In this document: in pieces, positions 1 through 8,527 of the stretch | Layout: every line of letters begins with the position of its first letter | Numbering within the stretch: the first letter of the stretch is position 1 | NCBI RefSeq assembly: GCF_029212375.1 | Contig: NZ_JARGNU010000003.1 | Coordinates: 124,001-188,000 of the forward strand | Length of the DNA: 64,000 bases | DNA from: Zhongshania sp. | GTDB taxonomy: Bacteria; Pseudomonadota; Gammaproteobacteria; Pseudomonadales; Spongiibacteraceae | Direction of reading: 5' to 3' | Program-made: the position numbers and the translations under genes | The notes under the pieces: model-generated | What the model saw: only the letters and a program-made list of their open reading frames with translations | What the model was told of the DNA's origin: nothing | Database searches by the model: none

Positions 1-42
1 GATCTTCAGTCCCAAATTGAACAACAATTAAAACCGAATTAA
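1..42 (+). CDS. plsX: C-terminal end of a gene, probably plsX (partial)
   Basis: Frame 1 is open from the window edge and reads 13 codons to a TAA at 40-42, 36 bases before fabD. The fragment is far too short to identify by sequence. The call rests on the Pseudomonas-type order plsX-fabD-fabG-acpP-fabF, which the following genes reproduce exactly. PlsX is the phosphate acyltransferase that makes acyl-phosphate for phospholipid synthesis. Confidence 0.4.
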   Translation, partial: DLQSQIEQQLKPN

Positions 43-78
43 ACCTCACTATAATCACTCTGATTAAGGATAGATAAA

Positions 79-1023
79 ATGAATACGCAGCAGCTTGCCT
101 TGGTTTTCCCCGGTCAGGGGTCGCAAAAAGTCGGTATGCTGGCCGAGTTGGGCGAGGCCTTCCCTATTATAAAAACTACCTTTGCCGAGGCCTCTTCGGC
201 ACTGGATTACGATATGTGGGCGCTGGTTCAAAATGGTGAGCAGGCCCAACTTAATCTTACTGAAACTACTCAGCCGGTATTGTTGACCGCCAGCGTTGCT
301 GTGTGGCGTTTGTGGTGCGAGCAGGGCGGCTTGCAGCCTTCGTTAATGGCTGGTCATAGTCTTGGTGAGTTTTCGGCTTTGGTGTGTGCGGGTGCGCTAG
401 ATTTTGCAGACGCTGTGCGTTTGGTGCGCGCGCGCGGGCAGTTTATGCAAACTGCTGTGCCGGTAGGCGAGGGCGCGATGGCTGCGGTGCTGGGTCTAGA
501 CGATGCCCAAATTATTGAAATTTGTGGTCAAGCGTCCGCGACGGGTATTGTTGAGGCGGTGAATTTTAATTCTCCGGGCCAAGTGGTTATTGCTGGCCAG
601 GTTGCTGGTGTTGATAAAGCTATTGAGTTACTCAAAGCGGCGGGCGCTAAGCGCGCGCTGCCACTGCCGGTAAGCGCGCCTTTCCATACATCTTTGATGC
701 GACCTGCGGGTGAAAAGCTGGCTGAAGCCCTAGCGGCGCTGAGTTTAAAGTCGCCTACTATACCCGTGGTTCACAATGTTCATGGTTTGACTGAGGCTGA
801 TCCACAGGCGATTAAAACCTTGTTGGTTGAGCAGATTTACAGCGCGGTTAAGTGGGTGTCCTGTGTCGAGGCGATGACCGCCGCCGGTATCACCACTACC
901 CTGGAAGCTGGTCCCGGTAAGGTTTTAAGCGGCTTAAATAAGCGTATTGATAAATCCTTGAACTGCTTAAACATTGAGACACCAGAAACCTTGGCAGCGG
1001 CCCTTGAGGCTGTTGCTCAATAA
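79..1023 (+). CDS. fabD: Malonyl-CoA:ACP transacylase
   Basis: FabD moves the malonyl group from CoA to acyl carrier protein in the cytoplasm, supplying the extender unit for type II fatty-acid synthesis. The 314-residue product has the usual family length. Residues 12-16 read GQGSQ, the nucleophile motif GHSLGE lies at 92-97 with catalytic Ser94, and the partner histidine is His203 in SAPFHTS. The ATG at 79 is preceded by an AAGGATA ribosome site. It heads the fabD-fabG pair, with 29 bases to fabG, and probably continues an upstream plsX transcript. Confidence 0.97.
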   Translation: MNTQQLALVFPGQGSQKVGMLAELGEAFPIIKTTFAEASSALDYDMWALVQNGEQAQLNLTETTQPVLLTASVAVWRLWCEQGGLQPSLMAGHSLGEFSALVCAGALDFADAVRLVRARGQFMQTAVPVGEGAMAAVLGLDDAQIIEICGQASATGIVEAVNFNSPGQVVIAGQVAGVDKAIELLKAAGAKRALPLPVSAPFHTSLMRPAGEKLAEALAALSLKSPTIPVVHNVHGLTEADPQAIKTLLVEQIYSAVKWVSCVEAMTAAGITTTLEAGPGKVLSGLNKRIDKSLNCLNIETPETLAAALEAVAQ

Positions 1024-1052
1024 AGAATTTATAATATTTTAGGAGCGGGACT

Positions 1053-1790
1053 ATGACAGCAAAAGTAGCATTGGTAACTGGGGCGAGCCGAGGTATTGGT
1101 CAAGCAATCGCCATTGCCATTGGTAAAATGGGTTATCAAATTGTGGGTACTGCAACTACCGAAGCTGGTGCGGCGGCGATTACCGCACATTTTCAGGCGA
1201 GCGGTGTCGATGGTGTCGGCATGGTAATGAATGTATCAAACACAGAGTCAGTTGATGCAACATTAAAAGCCATTACTGAGCAGTTTGGTGCGCCAGCAGT
1301 GTTGGTTAATAACGCCGGTATCACCAAAGATAATTTAATGCTGCGCATGAAAGACGATGAGTGGTATGACGTAATCGATACCAACCTTAACTCGCTTTAC
1401 CGTTTGAGTAAGGCTTGTTTGCGCGGTATGACCAAGGCTCGCTGGGGGCGTATTATCAATATTAGCTCGGTGGTTGGCGCTATGGGTAATGCAGGGCAAA
1501 CCAATTACGCGGCAGCCAAAGCCGGTATGGACGGTTTTACTCGCGCTCTAGCGCGGGAAATTGGCTCGCGGGGAATCACCGTAAATGGCGTTGCGCCTGG
1601 TTTTATCGACACCGATATGACCAAAAAGCTGGGTGACGAGCAGCGCGAGGCCCTAAAAACTCAAATACCATTGCAGCGTTTGGGTAGCCCTGAAGAGATC
1701 GCCGGCGTTGTCGCTTTCTTGGTAAGTGACGTTGCTGGCTATGTAACGGGTGAAACAATCCATGTAAATGGCGGCATGTATATGGCGTAA
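1053..1790 (+). CDS. fabG: 3-oxoacyl-ACP reductase
   Basis: FabG performs the first, NADPH-dependent reduction of the elongation cycle. The 245-residue protein is a classical short-chain dehydrogenase: the cofactor motif TGASRGIG at 9-16, NNAG at 86-89, catalytic Ser139 and the Tyr152-x3-Lys156 pair. The C-terminal GETIHVNGGMYMA is typical of FabG rather than of other SDRs. A clear AGGAG sits at 1041-1045. It follows fabD closely and precedes acpP, so its role in fatty-acid synthesis is secure. Confidence 0.97.
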   Translation: MTAKVALVTGASRGIGQAIAIAIGKMGYQIVGTATTEAGAAAITAHFQASGVDGVGMVMNVSNTESVDATLKAITEQFGAPAVLVNNAGITKDNLMLRMKDDEWYDVIDTNLNSLYRLSKACLRGMTKARWGRIINISSVVGAMGNAGQTNYAAAKAGMDGFTRALAREIGSRGITVNGVAPGFIDTDMTKKLGDEQREALKTQIPLQRLGSPEEIAGVVAFLVSDVAGYVTGETIHVNGGMYMA

Positions 1791-1909
1791 ACATCTGTTC
1801 ATGAAGGATTTTTCCCTTCTGGACGTGAATTTTTCATATTTTGCTATGCACAAGCGGCATCAGTCGCGGTAGAATGAGCGCCGAAGTGCTGGCGATATGA
1901 AACACAATT

Positions 1910-1955
1910 TCGGTGGTCATGCTTTTGGCTGGTGGCCAAGCTTATTGACCACCGA
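1910..1955 (+). other. Nested stem-loop in the acpP leader
   Basis: A 10-bp perfect inverted repeat pairs 1910-1919 (tCGGTGGTCA) with 1946-1955. Inside the loop a second 5-bp stem pairs TTGGC with GCCAA. The structure ends about 30 bases before the acpP Shine-Dalgarno sequence (AGGAG, 1985-1989). There is no U-run, so it does not look like a terminator. It could be a stabilising or regulatory mRNA leader, or a protein-binding palindrome. The function is unknown. Confidence 0.5.
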
Positions 1956-2001
1956 GAAGCAGGCCCAAAATTTTAATATCAATTAGGAGTCACCAACGAC
2001 C

Positions 2002-2238
2002 ATGAGTAGCATTGAAGAACGCGTCAAGAAGATTGTTGCAGAGCAACTGGGTGTTAAAGAAGAAGATGTGTCTGAGTCTGCATCATTCGTAGAAGACCTC
2101 GGCGCAGATTCGCTGGACACGGTTGAACTGGTAATGGCTCTGGAAGAGGAATTTGAAACTGAGATTCCTGATGAAGAAGCTGAAAAAATTACCACTGTTA
2201 GATTGGCCATTGATTACATCAAAGCTAATCTTCAGTAA
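2002..2238 (+). CDS. acpP: Acyl carrier protein
   Basis: ACP carries the growing acyl chain on a 4'-phosphopantetheine arm. The 78-residue acidic protein has the canonical GADSLD motif, with the prosthetic group attached to Ser37, and an acidic recognition helix ([15 protein letters not shown]). It sits between fabG and fabF as in E. coli and Pseudomonas. A 211-base gap with a long hairpin precedes it and a strong terminator follows, so acpP probably has its own abundant short transcript. Confidence 0.98.
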   Translation: MSSIEERVKKIVAEQLGVKEEDVSESASFVEDLGADSLDTVELVMALEEEFETEIPDEEAEKITTVRLAIDYIKANLQ

Positions 2239-2261
2239 GTAATATAGCGGCCTAGCCGTTT

Positions 2262-2299
2262 AAAAAGCCGTCTCTATGTAATGTAGAACGGCTTTTTTT
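2262..2299 (+). terminator. Rho-independent terminator of acpP
   Basis: The arms AAAAAGCCGT (2262-2271) and ACGGCTTTTT (2288-2297) pair around a 16-base loop, followed by a U-run ending at 2299. It lies 24 bases after the acpP stop codon and would separate acpP from fabF. Confidence 0.85.
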
Positions 2300-2305
2300 A
2301 TGCCT

Positions 2306-2352
2306 GTACGTGTGGCATCCGTATCTGAAATAGAACGTATAAAAACACGTAC
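2306..2352 (+). promoter_or_regulatory. Possible fabF promoter region flanked by inverted repeats
   Basis: An 8-bp perfect inverted repeat, GTACGTGT (2306-2313) and ACACGTAC (2345-2352), brackets a -10-like TATAAA at 2338-2343. No good -35 is seen. fabF needs its own promoter because acpP ends in a terminator, so this is where one would look. The regulator is not identified. Confidence 0.3.
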
Positions 2353-2371
2353 TTAGAGTCGGGAGAGTATT

Positions 2372-3616
2372 ATGGGTAAGAGAAGAGTTGTCGTCACAGG
2401 AATGGGTGTAATCAGTCCATTGGGAAATTCGGTTGCTGAAACCTGGCGCAATATTCTAGCAGGGAAGAGTGGCATCACCGCAATAGATCGCTTTGATGTT
2501 AGCGAGTTTGCCACCCGCATTGGGGGTGCCATAAAAAATTTCGACATTAATGATTATATGTCTGCCAAGGAAGCCAAGCGCTTCGATCCGTTTATTCACT
2601 ACGGTGTGGCAGCAGCAGAACAAGCCTTGCAAGATGCTGGTATTGAGGTCACCGAGAGTAATGCGCACCGCATTGGTACCGCAATTGGCTCGGGAATTGG
2701 TGGCATTGGTCTAATAGAAAATAGCCGACAAATTTTGAACGCGGGTGGGCCGCGCAAAATTTCGCCGTTTACCGTGCCTGGCGCCATCATTAATATGATC
2801 GCGGGGGTGTTGGCGATAAAGCATAATTTGCAGGGGCCGAGTATTGCGATCGCAACAGCTTGCTCTACTGGTACCCATAATATCGGTATGGCAGCGCGAA
2901 TGATTGCCTACGGAGACGCCGACGCAATGCTAGCCGGTGGTTCTGAAATGGCGACCACGCCAGTGGGCTTGGGCGCCTTTGCCGCTGCGCGCGCCATGTC
3001 TACTCGCAATGATGAACCGGAGCGCGCCAGTCGCCCTTGGGATAAGAATCGCGACGGCTTTGTACTTGGTGATGGCGCGGGTATGTTGGTGCTGGAAGAG
3101 TATGAATTTGCCAAGCGTCGCGGCGCTCATATACACGCGGAGCTATTGGGTTTTGGCATGAGCTGCGATGCCTTTCACATGACCTCGCCACCGGCTGATG
3201 GTCACGGTGCGCGGGCGGCGATGCAAAGTGCTTTAGATGATGCGGGCGTAAATGCCGATCAAATTGACTATATCAATGCCCACGGCACGTCTACGCCGGC
3301 AGGTGATATTGCAGAAAGCCGTGCTATTGAATCGCTGCTAGGGTCTGCTGCGGCAAAAATTGCGGTGAGTTCGACTAAGTCGATGGTTGGTCATTTGCTG
3401 GGCGCCTCCGGCGCAGTTGAAGCAATATTTTCGATTCTCGCGCTGCGCGATCAGGTGGCGCCACCAACGATTAACCTTGATGAGGTAGATGATGGCTGTA
3501 ATTTAAATTACGTGCCACACACTGCCCAGCAACGCAAAATTGAACGGGTTTTGTCCAACTCCTTTGGTTTTGGCGGCACCAATGGCAGTTTATTATTTGG
3601 TCAAGTCAGTCATTGA
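2372..3616 (+). CDS. fabF: 3-oxoacyl-ACP synthase II (KAS II)
   Basis: FabF condenses malonyl-ACP with acyl-ACP and carries out the longer-chain elongation steps. The 414-residue protein shows the Cys-His-His triad: Cys164 in TACSTGTH, His304 in [11 protein letters not shown] and His341 in VGHLLGASG, with Lys336 nearby. These positions are one residue off E. coli FabF. A GGGAG ribosome site precedes the ATG. It follows acpP as expected, and pabC begins within a few bases of its stop. Confidence 0.97.
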   Translation: MGKRRVVVTGMGVISPLGNSVAETWRNILAGKSGITAIDRFDVSEFATRIGGAIKNFDINDYMSAKEAKRFDPFIHYGVAAAEQALQDAGIEVTESNAHRIGTAIGSGIGGIGLIENSRQILNAGGPRKISPFTVPGAIINMIAGVLAIKHNLQGPSIAIATACSTGTHNIGMAARMIAYGDADAMLAGGSEMATTPVGLGAFAAARAMSTRNDEPERASRPWDKNRDGFVLGDGAGMLVLEEYEFAKRRGAHIHAELLGFGMSCDAFHMTSPPADGHGARAAMQSALDDAGVNADQIDYINAHGTSTPAGDIAESRAIESLLGSAAAKIAVSSTKSMVGHLLGASGAVEAIFSILALRDQVAPPTINLDEVDDGCNLNYVPHTAQQRKIERVLSNSFGFGGTNGSLLFGQVSH

Positions 3617-3627
3617 TTGGCTCGCTG

Positions 3628-4449
3628 ATGTCATTGAGTTTGGTTAATGGTCGCTTGGCTAGCAGCATTGATATTGATAGCCGCGGTTTAGCTTATGGCG
3701 ACGGTCTGTTTGAAACAGTGCTACTTAGCCAGGGTCGAGCGCTTTGGCTAGATGAGCATCTACAGCGTTTATGCCATGGCGCTCGTCGTTTACAAATTCC
3801 CTGTGATCTCGCGGCTATCACGGCAGATTGCGCGCGCCTGTTAGTTGGTTTTAGCGCTGGGGATGCCATCTTAAAAATTGTTCTCTGTCGCGGTGTTGTT
3901 GCGCGGGGTTATAACCCGCTGCCTGCAGAGACGCAGCGTATAATTAGCTTATTGCCGGCACCAGCTTCGTCTCGACAGCACTGGCAGCAGGGCGTCGGGC
4001 TAGGTGTTTGCCAGACTAAGCTCGCGCGCCAGCCGCTGTTGGCCGGAATCAAACACCTCAATCGCTTGGAGCAGGTTTTGGCGGCTGGGGAAATGCAGCG
4101 TCGCGGCTATATTGATGGTTTGGTTTTCGATGAGGCGGGCAAGCTGATTGAGACTACCCGCAGCAATGTGTTTATTGCTACGGCGGGTCGCTTGCTTACT
4201 CCCGCCTTGGATGAATGCGGGGTCAGCGGCATCATGCGCCAGCAGATTATGGTCGCGGCCGAGAAGTTGGGCTTATTAGTAAAGGAAGCCAACATTGAAA
4301 TATCCGCTTTGTACGGCGCGGATGAAGTGTTTATTTGCAATAGCGTTATCGGTATTTGGCCGGTAACTAAAATAGAATGTATGCATAAAGCTGCTGGGCC
4401 ATTATGTCGACGATTGCAGCGGGAGTTTGAGTCTCATTTCTATGCTTAA
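3628..4449 (+). CDS. pabC: 4-amino-4-deoxychorismate lyase
   Basis: PabC releases pyruvate from aminodeoxychorismate to give p-aminobenzoate for folate synthesis. It is a PLP enzyme of the branched-chain aminotransferase fold; the catalytic lysine is Lys142 in AGIKHLNR and the N-terminal RGLAYGDGLFET motif is typical. I chose the ATG at 3628 (273 residues) because the family starts just before a LVNG motif. A TTG at 3613, overlapping the fabF stop, is the alternative. Its 3' end overlaps mltG by 8 bases, so both are translated from one mRNA. Confidence 0.9.
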   Translation: MSLSLVNGRLASSIDIDSRGLAYGDGLFETVLLSQGRALWLDEHLQRLCHGARRLQIPCDLAAITADCARLLVGFSAGDAILKIVLCRGVVARGYNPLPAETQRIISLLPAPASSRQHWQQGVGLGVCQTKLARQPLLAGIKHLNRLEQVLAAGEMQRRGYIDGLVFDEAGKLIETTRSNVFIATAGRLLTPALDECGVSGIMRQQIMVAAEKLGLLVKEANIEISALYGADEVFICNSVIGIWPVTKIECMHKAAGPLCRRLQREFESHFYA

Positions 4450-5497
4450 AGTATTTAAGGCCTTATTGGCACTTATATTTCCTCTTATTCTGACGATACT
4501 CGCTGCAGTTTGGTATCTTAATTCGTATCTCAATAAGCCGTTGCCCTTGCTTGAAAGTACCGAAGTATTCGTCTTGCCAGTAGGTACTGGGTATTCAAGT
4601 ATGGTCAATTTACTGGCCGAGCGCGGCTGGGTAGAAAATCCTCAGTTATTGAAAATATACGGTCGTATTAATCCTAGCGTGGCGGAAATTAAGGCCGGTG
4701 AATATCGTTTTGAAGAGGGCATGACTATTGCCGAAAGCTTGGCGATGATGCGCTTGGGCGATGTGGTTCGGCATCAGTTAACACTGCTAGAGGGCTGGAC
4801 TCTAGTCCAATTGCTGCGCTATTTAGACGCCCAAGATTTGCTCGAGAAGCAAGAGCTTAGCTTAGACGCTGGGCTGTGGTTGCAGCTCGGTATTAGCGAG
4901 CCACTGGCAGAAGTGCCAGAGGGTTTATTTTTCCCCGATACCTACGATTATTATCGCGGCGATAAGGCGAGCTTGATTCTGATTCGGGCCTACCAGCGGA
5001 TGCAGCGCGTGCTGCAAGAAGAGTGGGAGGCCAGAGCCGAAGATTTACCCTATGCTAATGCCTACGAGGCGCTGATTATGGCCTCGATTATCGAAAAGGA
5101 AACCGGTGTTGCCGAGGAGCGCGCCGAAATAGCGGGGGTGTTTGTTCGCCGTTTGCAAACTGGGATGCGCCTGCAAACCGACCCCACTGTTATTTATGGT
5201 TTGGGCGATAGCTACCAAGGCAATTTGCGGGGCTCGCATTTGCGCGATGATACCAACACTTACAATACCTATCGCCAAAATGGTCTGCCGCCAAGCCCAA
5301 TTGCCTTAGCGGGGCGAGAGGCTATTCATGCCGCACTACATCCCGCGCCGGGTAAGTCTGTATTTTTTGTCGCGAAAGGGGACGGCACCCACTATTTTTC
5401 TCAGACCTTGAAAGAACATGAAGCCGCGGTGAAACGCTATCAAGTGCAAAAACGCCGAGCAGATTATCGTTCGGCGCCACCGCTTAAGGAGAAATAA
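4442..5497 (+). CDS. mltG: Endolytic murein transglycosylase MltG
   Basis: MltG cuts nascent peptidoglycan glycan strands at the inner membrane and is thought to end their elongation. From the ATG at 4442 the protein has 351 residues: a short cytoplasmic start, one membrane anchor at about 6-28, then the periplasmic YceG domain. The catalytic glutamate is Glu218 in SIIEKETG, the same number as in E. coli MltG, and QTDPTVIYG follows. A TTG at 4427 is an alternative start. The pabC-mltG-tmk-holB order is conserved in gammaproteobacteria. Confidence 0.93.
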   Translation: MLKVFKALLALIFPLILTILAAVWYLNSYLNKPLPLLESTEVFVLPVGTGYSSMVNLLAERGWVENPQLLKIYGRINPSVAEIKAGEYRFEEGMTIAESLAMMRLGDVVRHQLTLLEGWTLVQLLRYLDAQDLLEKQELSLDAGLWLQLGISEPLAEVPEGLFFPDTYDYYRGDKASLILIRAYQRMQRVLQEEWEARAEDLPYANAYEALIMASIIEKETGVAEERAEIAGVFVRRLQTGMRLQTDPTVIYGLGDSYQGNLRGSHLRDDTNTYNTYRQNGLPPSPIALAGREAIHAALHPAPGKSVFFVAKGDGTHYFSQTLKEHEAAVKRYQVQKRRADYRSAPPLKEK

Positions 5498-6154
5498 ATG
5501 ACCTTGCCAACCAAAGGGCGATTTATCACCGTGGAAGGCACCGAGGGCGTTGGTAAATCGACTAATATTGATTTTATTCGCGAGCTTCTCGACGCTGCCA
5601 ATATTCCGCACATTGTGAGTCGCGAGCCTGGCGGCACGCCACTGGCCGAGGAAATTCGCAATGTACTGGTGGTACCTCGCGAAGAAAAAATGTGCGAGCT
5701 GAGTGAATTGCTATTGGTGTTTGCGGCGCGCGCCCAGCACCTTGATCAACTTATTAAACCTGCGTTAGCGCGCGGGGAATGGGTGTTGTGCGACCGCTTT
5801 ACTGACGCCACATTTGCCTATCAAGGTGGCGGTCGCGGCTTGTCGCCTGATTTAATTGCGAGCCTACAAACAATGGTGCAAGGCGACTTGCGGCCAGATT
5901 GTACCTTACTGCTCGATGCACCGGTGGATGTAGGTATGAGTCGGGCGGGCGCGCGCGGCGCGCTTGATCGTTTTGAGCGCGAAAAACTGGCTTTTTTTGA
6001 AAAGGTACGGGCCGCCTATCTGGCTCAAGTAGCGGCTGAGCCAGCGCGCTTCAGGGTTATTGATGCCAGCGCCGACCTCGCTTCGGTGCAAAGTGAAATA
6101 GCCGCGGCGCTAAAGGCGCAAATCGCCGCTTGCCACGTGGCTAAACATGTCTGA
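5498..6154 (+). CDS. tmk: Thymidylate kinase
   Basis: Tmk phosphorylates dTMP to dTDP, feeding dTTP synthesis. The 218-residue protein carries the P-loop GTEGVGKS (14-21), the DRF motif in LCDRFTDAT and the lid region around DRFEREKL. The start has a strong AAGGAG ribosome site seven bases upstream, so it is well fixed. It begins at the base after the mltG stop, and its end overlaps holB by 8 bases, which points to translational coupling. Confidence 0.96.
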   Translation: MTLPTKGRFITVEGTEGVGKSTNIDFIRELLDAANIPHIVSREPGGTPLAEEIRNVLVVPREEKMCELSELLLVFAARAQHLDQLIKPALARGEWVLCDRFTDATFAYQGGGRGLSPDLIASLQTMVQGDLRPDCTLLLDAPVDVGMSRAGARGALDRFEREKLAFFEKVRAAYLAQVAAEPARFRVIDASADLASVQSEIAAALKAQIAACHVAKHV

Positions 6155-7136
6155 GCCATTACACGCCTATGCGTGGCAAATGTCTCAGTGGCAAGATTTG
6201 CAGCGCCTAATCAACGCCGAGCGTCTGCCTCACGCCCTTTTGCTAAGTGGCCCTAGCGCAATTGGCAAACTGCGTTTTGCCCAAGCACTCGTTGGCTATT
6301 TACTTTGTGAATCGCCGAGTGCGTTGGCGGCCTGTGGGCAGTGTCGAAGCTGTCATTTTCAAAGTGACGGCGCGCATCCAGATTGCCGCGAAATCTGCCC
6401 AGAGGAGGGCAAGCGCCAGATCGGTATTGATCAAGTGCGGAGCTTGCAGCAGTTTTCGGCCCAACACGCCCACCGTAGTGGTGGTAAAAAGCTCGTTCTG
6501 ATTCATCCCGCAGAAGCCATGAATGTGCATACCGCCAATGCCCTTTTAAAGACCTTAGAAGAGCCTGCAAGCGGCACCTTGTTGATCTTGGTCAGTCACA
6601 GCAGTAGCCAGCTGTTGCCAACCATTCGCTCACGCTGCTTGCAATTGAGCTTTGGTGTTCCCACAACTGAACTCACCGAACCGTGGCTGCGGGACTATGT
6701 TGGTGATCTGGCGACTGCTCAGCGGCTATTGGCAGAGACGGGTGGCCGCCCCCTCGCCGCGCGCCAAGTTTTTGAAGAAGATGGCTTGGCGACACGCGAA
6801 CGCTTTGATAAGGGGTTGATGGCTTTGGTTGATGGTCAGCGCAGCCCGCTGCAATTTGCCGAGGAGCTACTCGACGCAGATATATTGCAGGTTCTCGACT
6901 GGTGGGTAGCCCGCTTGTTATCGCTGTCGCGTTATCAATTGGCCGATCAGGTGCTTACGGTGAGTAGTTGGCAGCGCTTTAAGCCACTGCCAATGGTGGC
7001 TGTGATTGGCGGATTAGAACGGGCCTTAAAACTGCGAGGCAGTTTTAATCGGGGGGTGGCCTTAAACAAGCGTTTGATATTAGAGAGCTTGTTCTTAGAG
7101 TGGGCGCAATTGTGCCAAAATCGTGCGGTGCGTTAA
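6147..7136 (+). CDS. holB: DNA polymerase III subunit delta'
   Basis: Delta' is a stator subunit of the clamp loader that places the beta clamp on DNA. The 329-residue AAA+ protein has the four-cysteine zinc module (CGQCRSC then CREIC, about residues 62-78), the SRC sensor sequence in TIRSRCLQL, and a non-canonical P-loop (GPSAIGKLR), which fits the known lack of ATP hydrolysis by delta'. It overlaps tmk by 8 bases and precedes pilZ. Confidence 0.95.
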   Translation: MSEPLHAYAWQMSQWQDLQRLINAERLPHALLLSGPSAIGKLRFAQALVGYLLCESPSALAACGQCRSCHFQSDGAHPDCREICPEEGKRQIGIDQVRSLQQFSAQHAHRSGGKKLVLIHPAEAMNVHTANALLKTLEEPASGTLLILVSHSSSQLLPTIRSRCLQLSFGVPTTELTEPWLRDYVGDLATAQRLLAETGGRPLAARQVFEEDGLATRERFDKGLMALVDGQRSPLQFAEELLDADILQVLDWWVARLLSLSRYQLADQVLTVSSWQRFKPLPMVAVIGGLERALKLRGSFNRGVALNKRLILESLFLEWAQLCQNRAVR

Positions 7137-7202
7137 ACATATTGCTATGATGCCCTTGTTATTAGCCAACACGGTTATATTCCGCAGGGTGGGGTTACGT
7201 TT

Positions 7203-7553
7203 ATGAGTGGTGCGCAGGGTGCACGCAACGGTATTTTGTCGCTAACTATTCGCGATAAGGCCGTACTGTATGCGGCGTATATGCCCTTTATTAAAGATGG
7301 CGGCCTTTTTGTGCCCACAACCAAACCCTATAAGGTGGGCGACGAAGTTTTTATGCTGCTGACCTTAATGGACGAGCCAGAAAAATTGCCGATTGCTGGA
7401 AAAGTGGTGTGGATTACCCCACGTGGTGCACAGAGTAACCGCGCGGCTGGTGTTGGTGTGCAATTTGTGGGCGGCGATGGTATTGCCAACAAAAAAATTG
7501 AATCCTATCTTGCTGGCATCTTAGAATCAGACAAACCTACCCACACCATGTGA
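7203..7553 (+). CDS. pilZ: PilZ-domain type IV pilus assembly protein
   Basis: This 116-residue protein matches the single-domain PilZ encoded between holB and tatD in Pseudomonas, needed for type IV pilus biogenesis. The DxSxxG-like segment reads GGLFVPT and the N-terminal RxxxR motif used to bind cyclic di-GMP is not seen, as in P. aeruginosa PilZ. It therefore probably acts by protein contact rather than as a c-di-GMP receptor. Context makes the assignment firm; the mechanism is inferred from the family. Confidence 0.88.
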   Translation: MSGAQGARNGILSLTIRDKAVLYAAYMPFIKDGGLFVPTTKPYKVGDEVFMLLTLMDEPEKLPIAGKVVWITPRGAQSNRAAGVGVQFVGGDGIANKKIESYLAGILESDKPTHTM

Positions 7554-7589
7554 AGCCGCGTGTCGGGCTGGCTTCTCTTAAGTGAGAAG
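7552..7589 (+). other. Two overlapping, mutually exclusive hairpins after pilZ
   Basis: GAAGCC (7552-7557) can pair with GGCTTC (7570-7575), and CTTCTC (7572-7577) can pair with GAGAAG (7584-7589). The two stems share bases 7572-7575, so only one can form at a time. No U-run follows. This lies between the pilZ stop and tatD. Confidence 0.35.
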
Positions 7590-7651
7590 TCTGAATCTCA
7601 AACAAAAACGTCAAATCAGAGCCTTAAACCGAAACCCCAAACGAGAAGCTC

Positions 7652-8428
7652 ATGCTTGTAGACAGCCATTGTCATCTCGATCGTATTGATCTTAGCCCCT
7701 ACCAAGGCAGCCTTGAAGCGGCGGTTACGGCCGCTACTGAGCGCGGTGTTGAGCGTATGCTGTGTATTGGGATTGACCTTAATAATGCGCCGGCCGTTGT
7801 CGCTATAGCTGAAAAATTTTCCAATATTTACGCCTCTGTTGGGGTTCACCCCCTCGATATCAGTGACAGCGTCTGCTCTAAACAAACCTTGCTGGCGTTG
7901 GCCGATCATCCCAAAGTTGTCGCGATTGGTGAGACGGGTTTAGATTATTACTACAGCGCCGAACGCAAAGAAGACCAGCAGCAAAGTTTTGCCCAGCATC
8001 TACAGGTGTCGGCAAGTTGTGGCAAACCGACAATCGTTCATACCCGCGAGGCTCGCGCCGACACCCTAAAGCTTATCGCTGAACACGGTTCGGCGGATGT
8101 GGGTGGGGTATTGCATTGCTTTACTGAATCGTGGGAAATGGCAGAAGCGGCACTGGATATGGGCTATTACATCTCATTTTCTGGGATCATCACCTTTAAA
8201 AATGCCGCTGAATTGCGGGAAGTGGTGCGCCGCGTACCAATGTCGCGCCTCCTCGTAGAAACTGATTCGCCTTATCTAGCACCGGTGCCATATCGCGGCA
8301 AAAAAAATGAGCCTAAATATGTGGTTGAAGTCGCTGAGTGCGTTGCCGAATTAAAGGGGCTGTCGTTCGACGACGTTGCCAAACAAACCACGGCGAATTT
8401 TGATCAGCTGTTTTCCTTGGGGCGCTAA
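7652..8428 (+). CDS. tatD: TatD-family metal-dependent DNase
   Basis: The 258-residue TIM-barrel hydrolase has the TatD signatures in order: DSHCHLD with the metal-binding HxH near the start, GETGLDYYY, HTREA, LHCFTES and ETDSPYLAP. It corresponds to the YcfH-type protein that follows pilZ in Pseudomonas. Family members are 3'-5' DNases or related metallohydrolases. It ends the long fabD-to-tatD gene run. Confidence 0.92.
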   Translation: MLVDSHCHLDRIDLSPYQGSLEAAVTAATERGVERMLCIGIDLNNAPAVVAIAEKFSNIYASVGVHPLDISDSVCSKQTLLALADHPKVVAIGETGLDYYYSAERKEDQQQSFAQHLQVSASCGKPTIVHTREARADTLKLIAEHGSADVGGVLHCFTESWEMAEAALDMGYYISFSGIITFKNAAELREVVRRVPMSRLLVETDSPYLAPVPYRGKKNEPKYVVEVAECVAELKGLSFDDVAKQTTANFDQLFSLGR

Positions 8429-8527
8429 TCGCCTTTAATCCCATTTAATAAATTAAGTGCAACTAAATTGTGGGCTGAGTTAATTGCTGTTCAACATAAG
8501 CAGCCTCAAATTTCGTCGGAGATGTAA

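Noticed and set aside
8429-8527. Glycine riboswitch before gcvT
   Set aside because: The gap is 99 bases, AT-rich and lacks the paired aptamer motifs.
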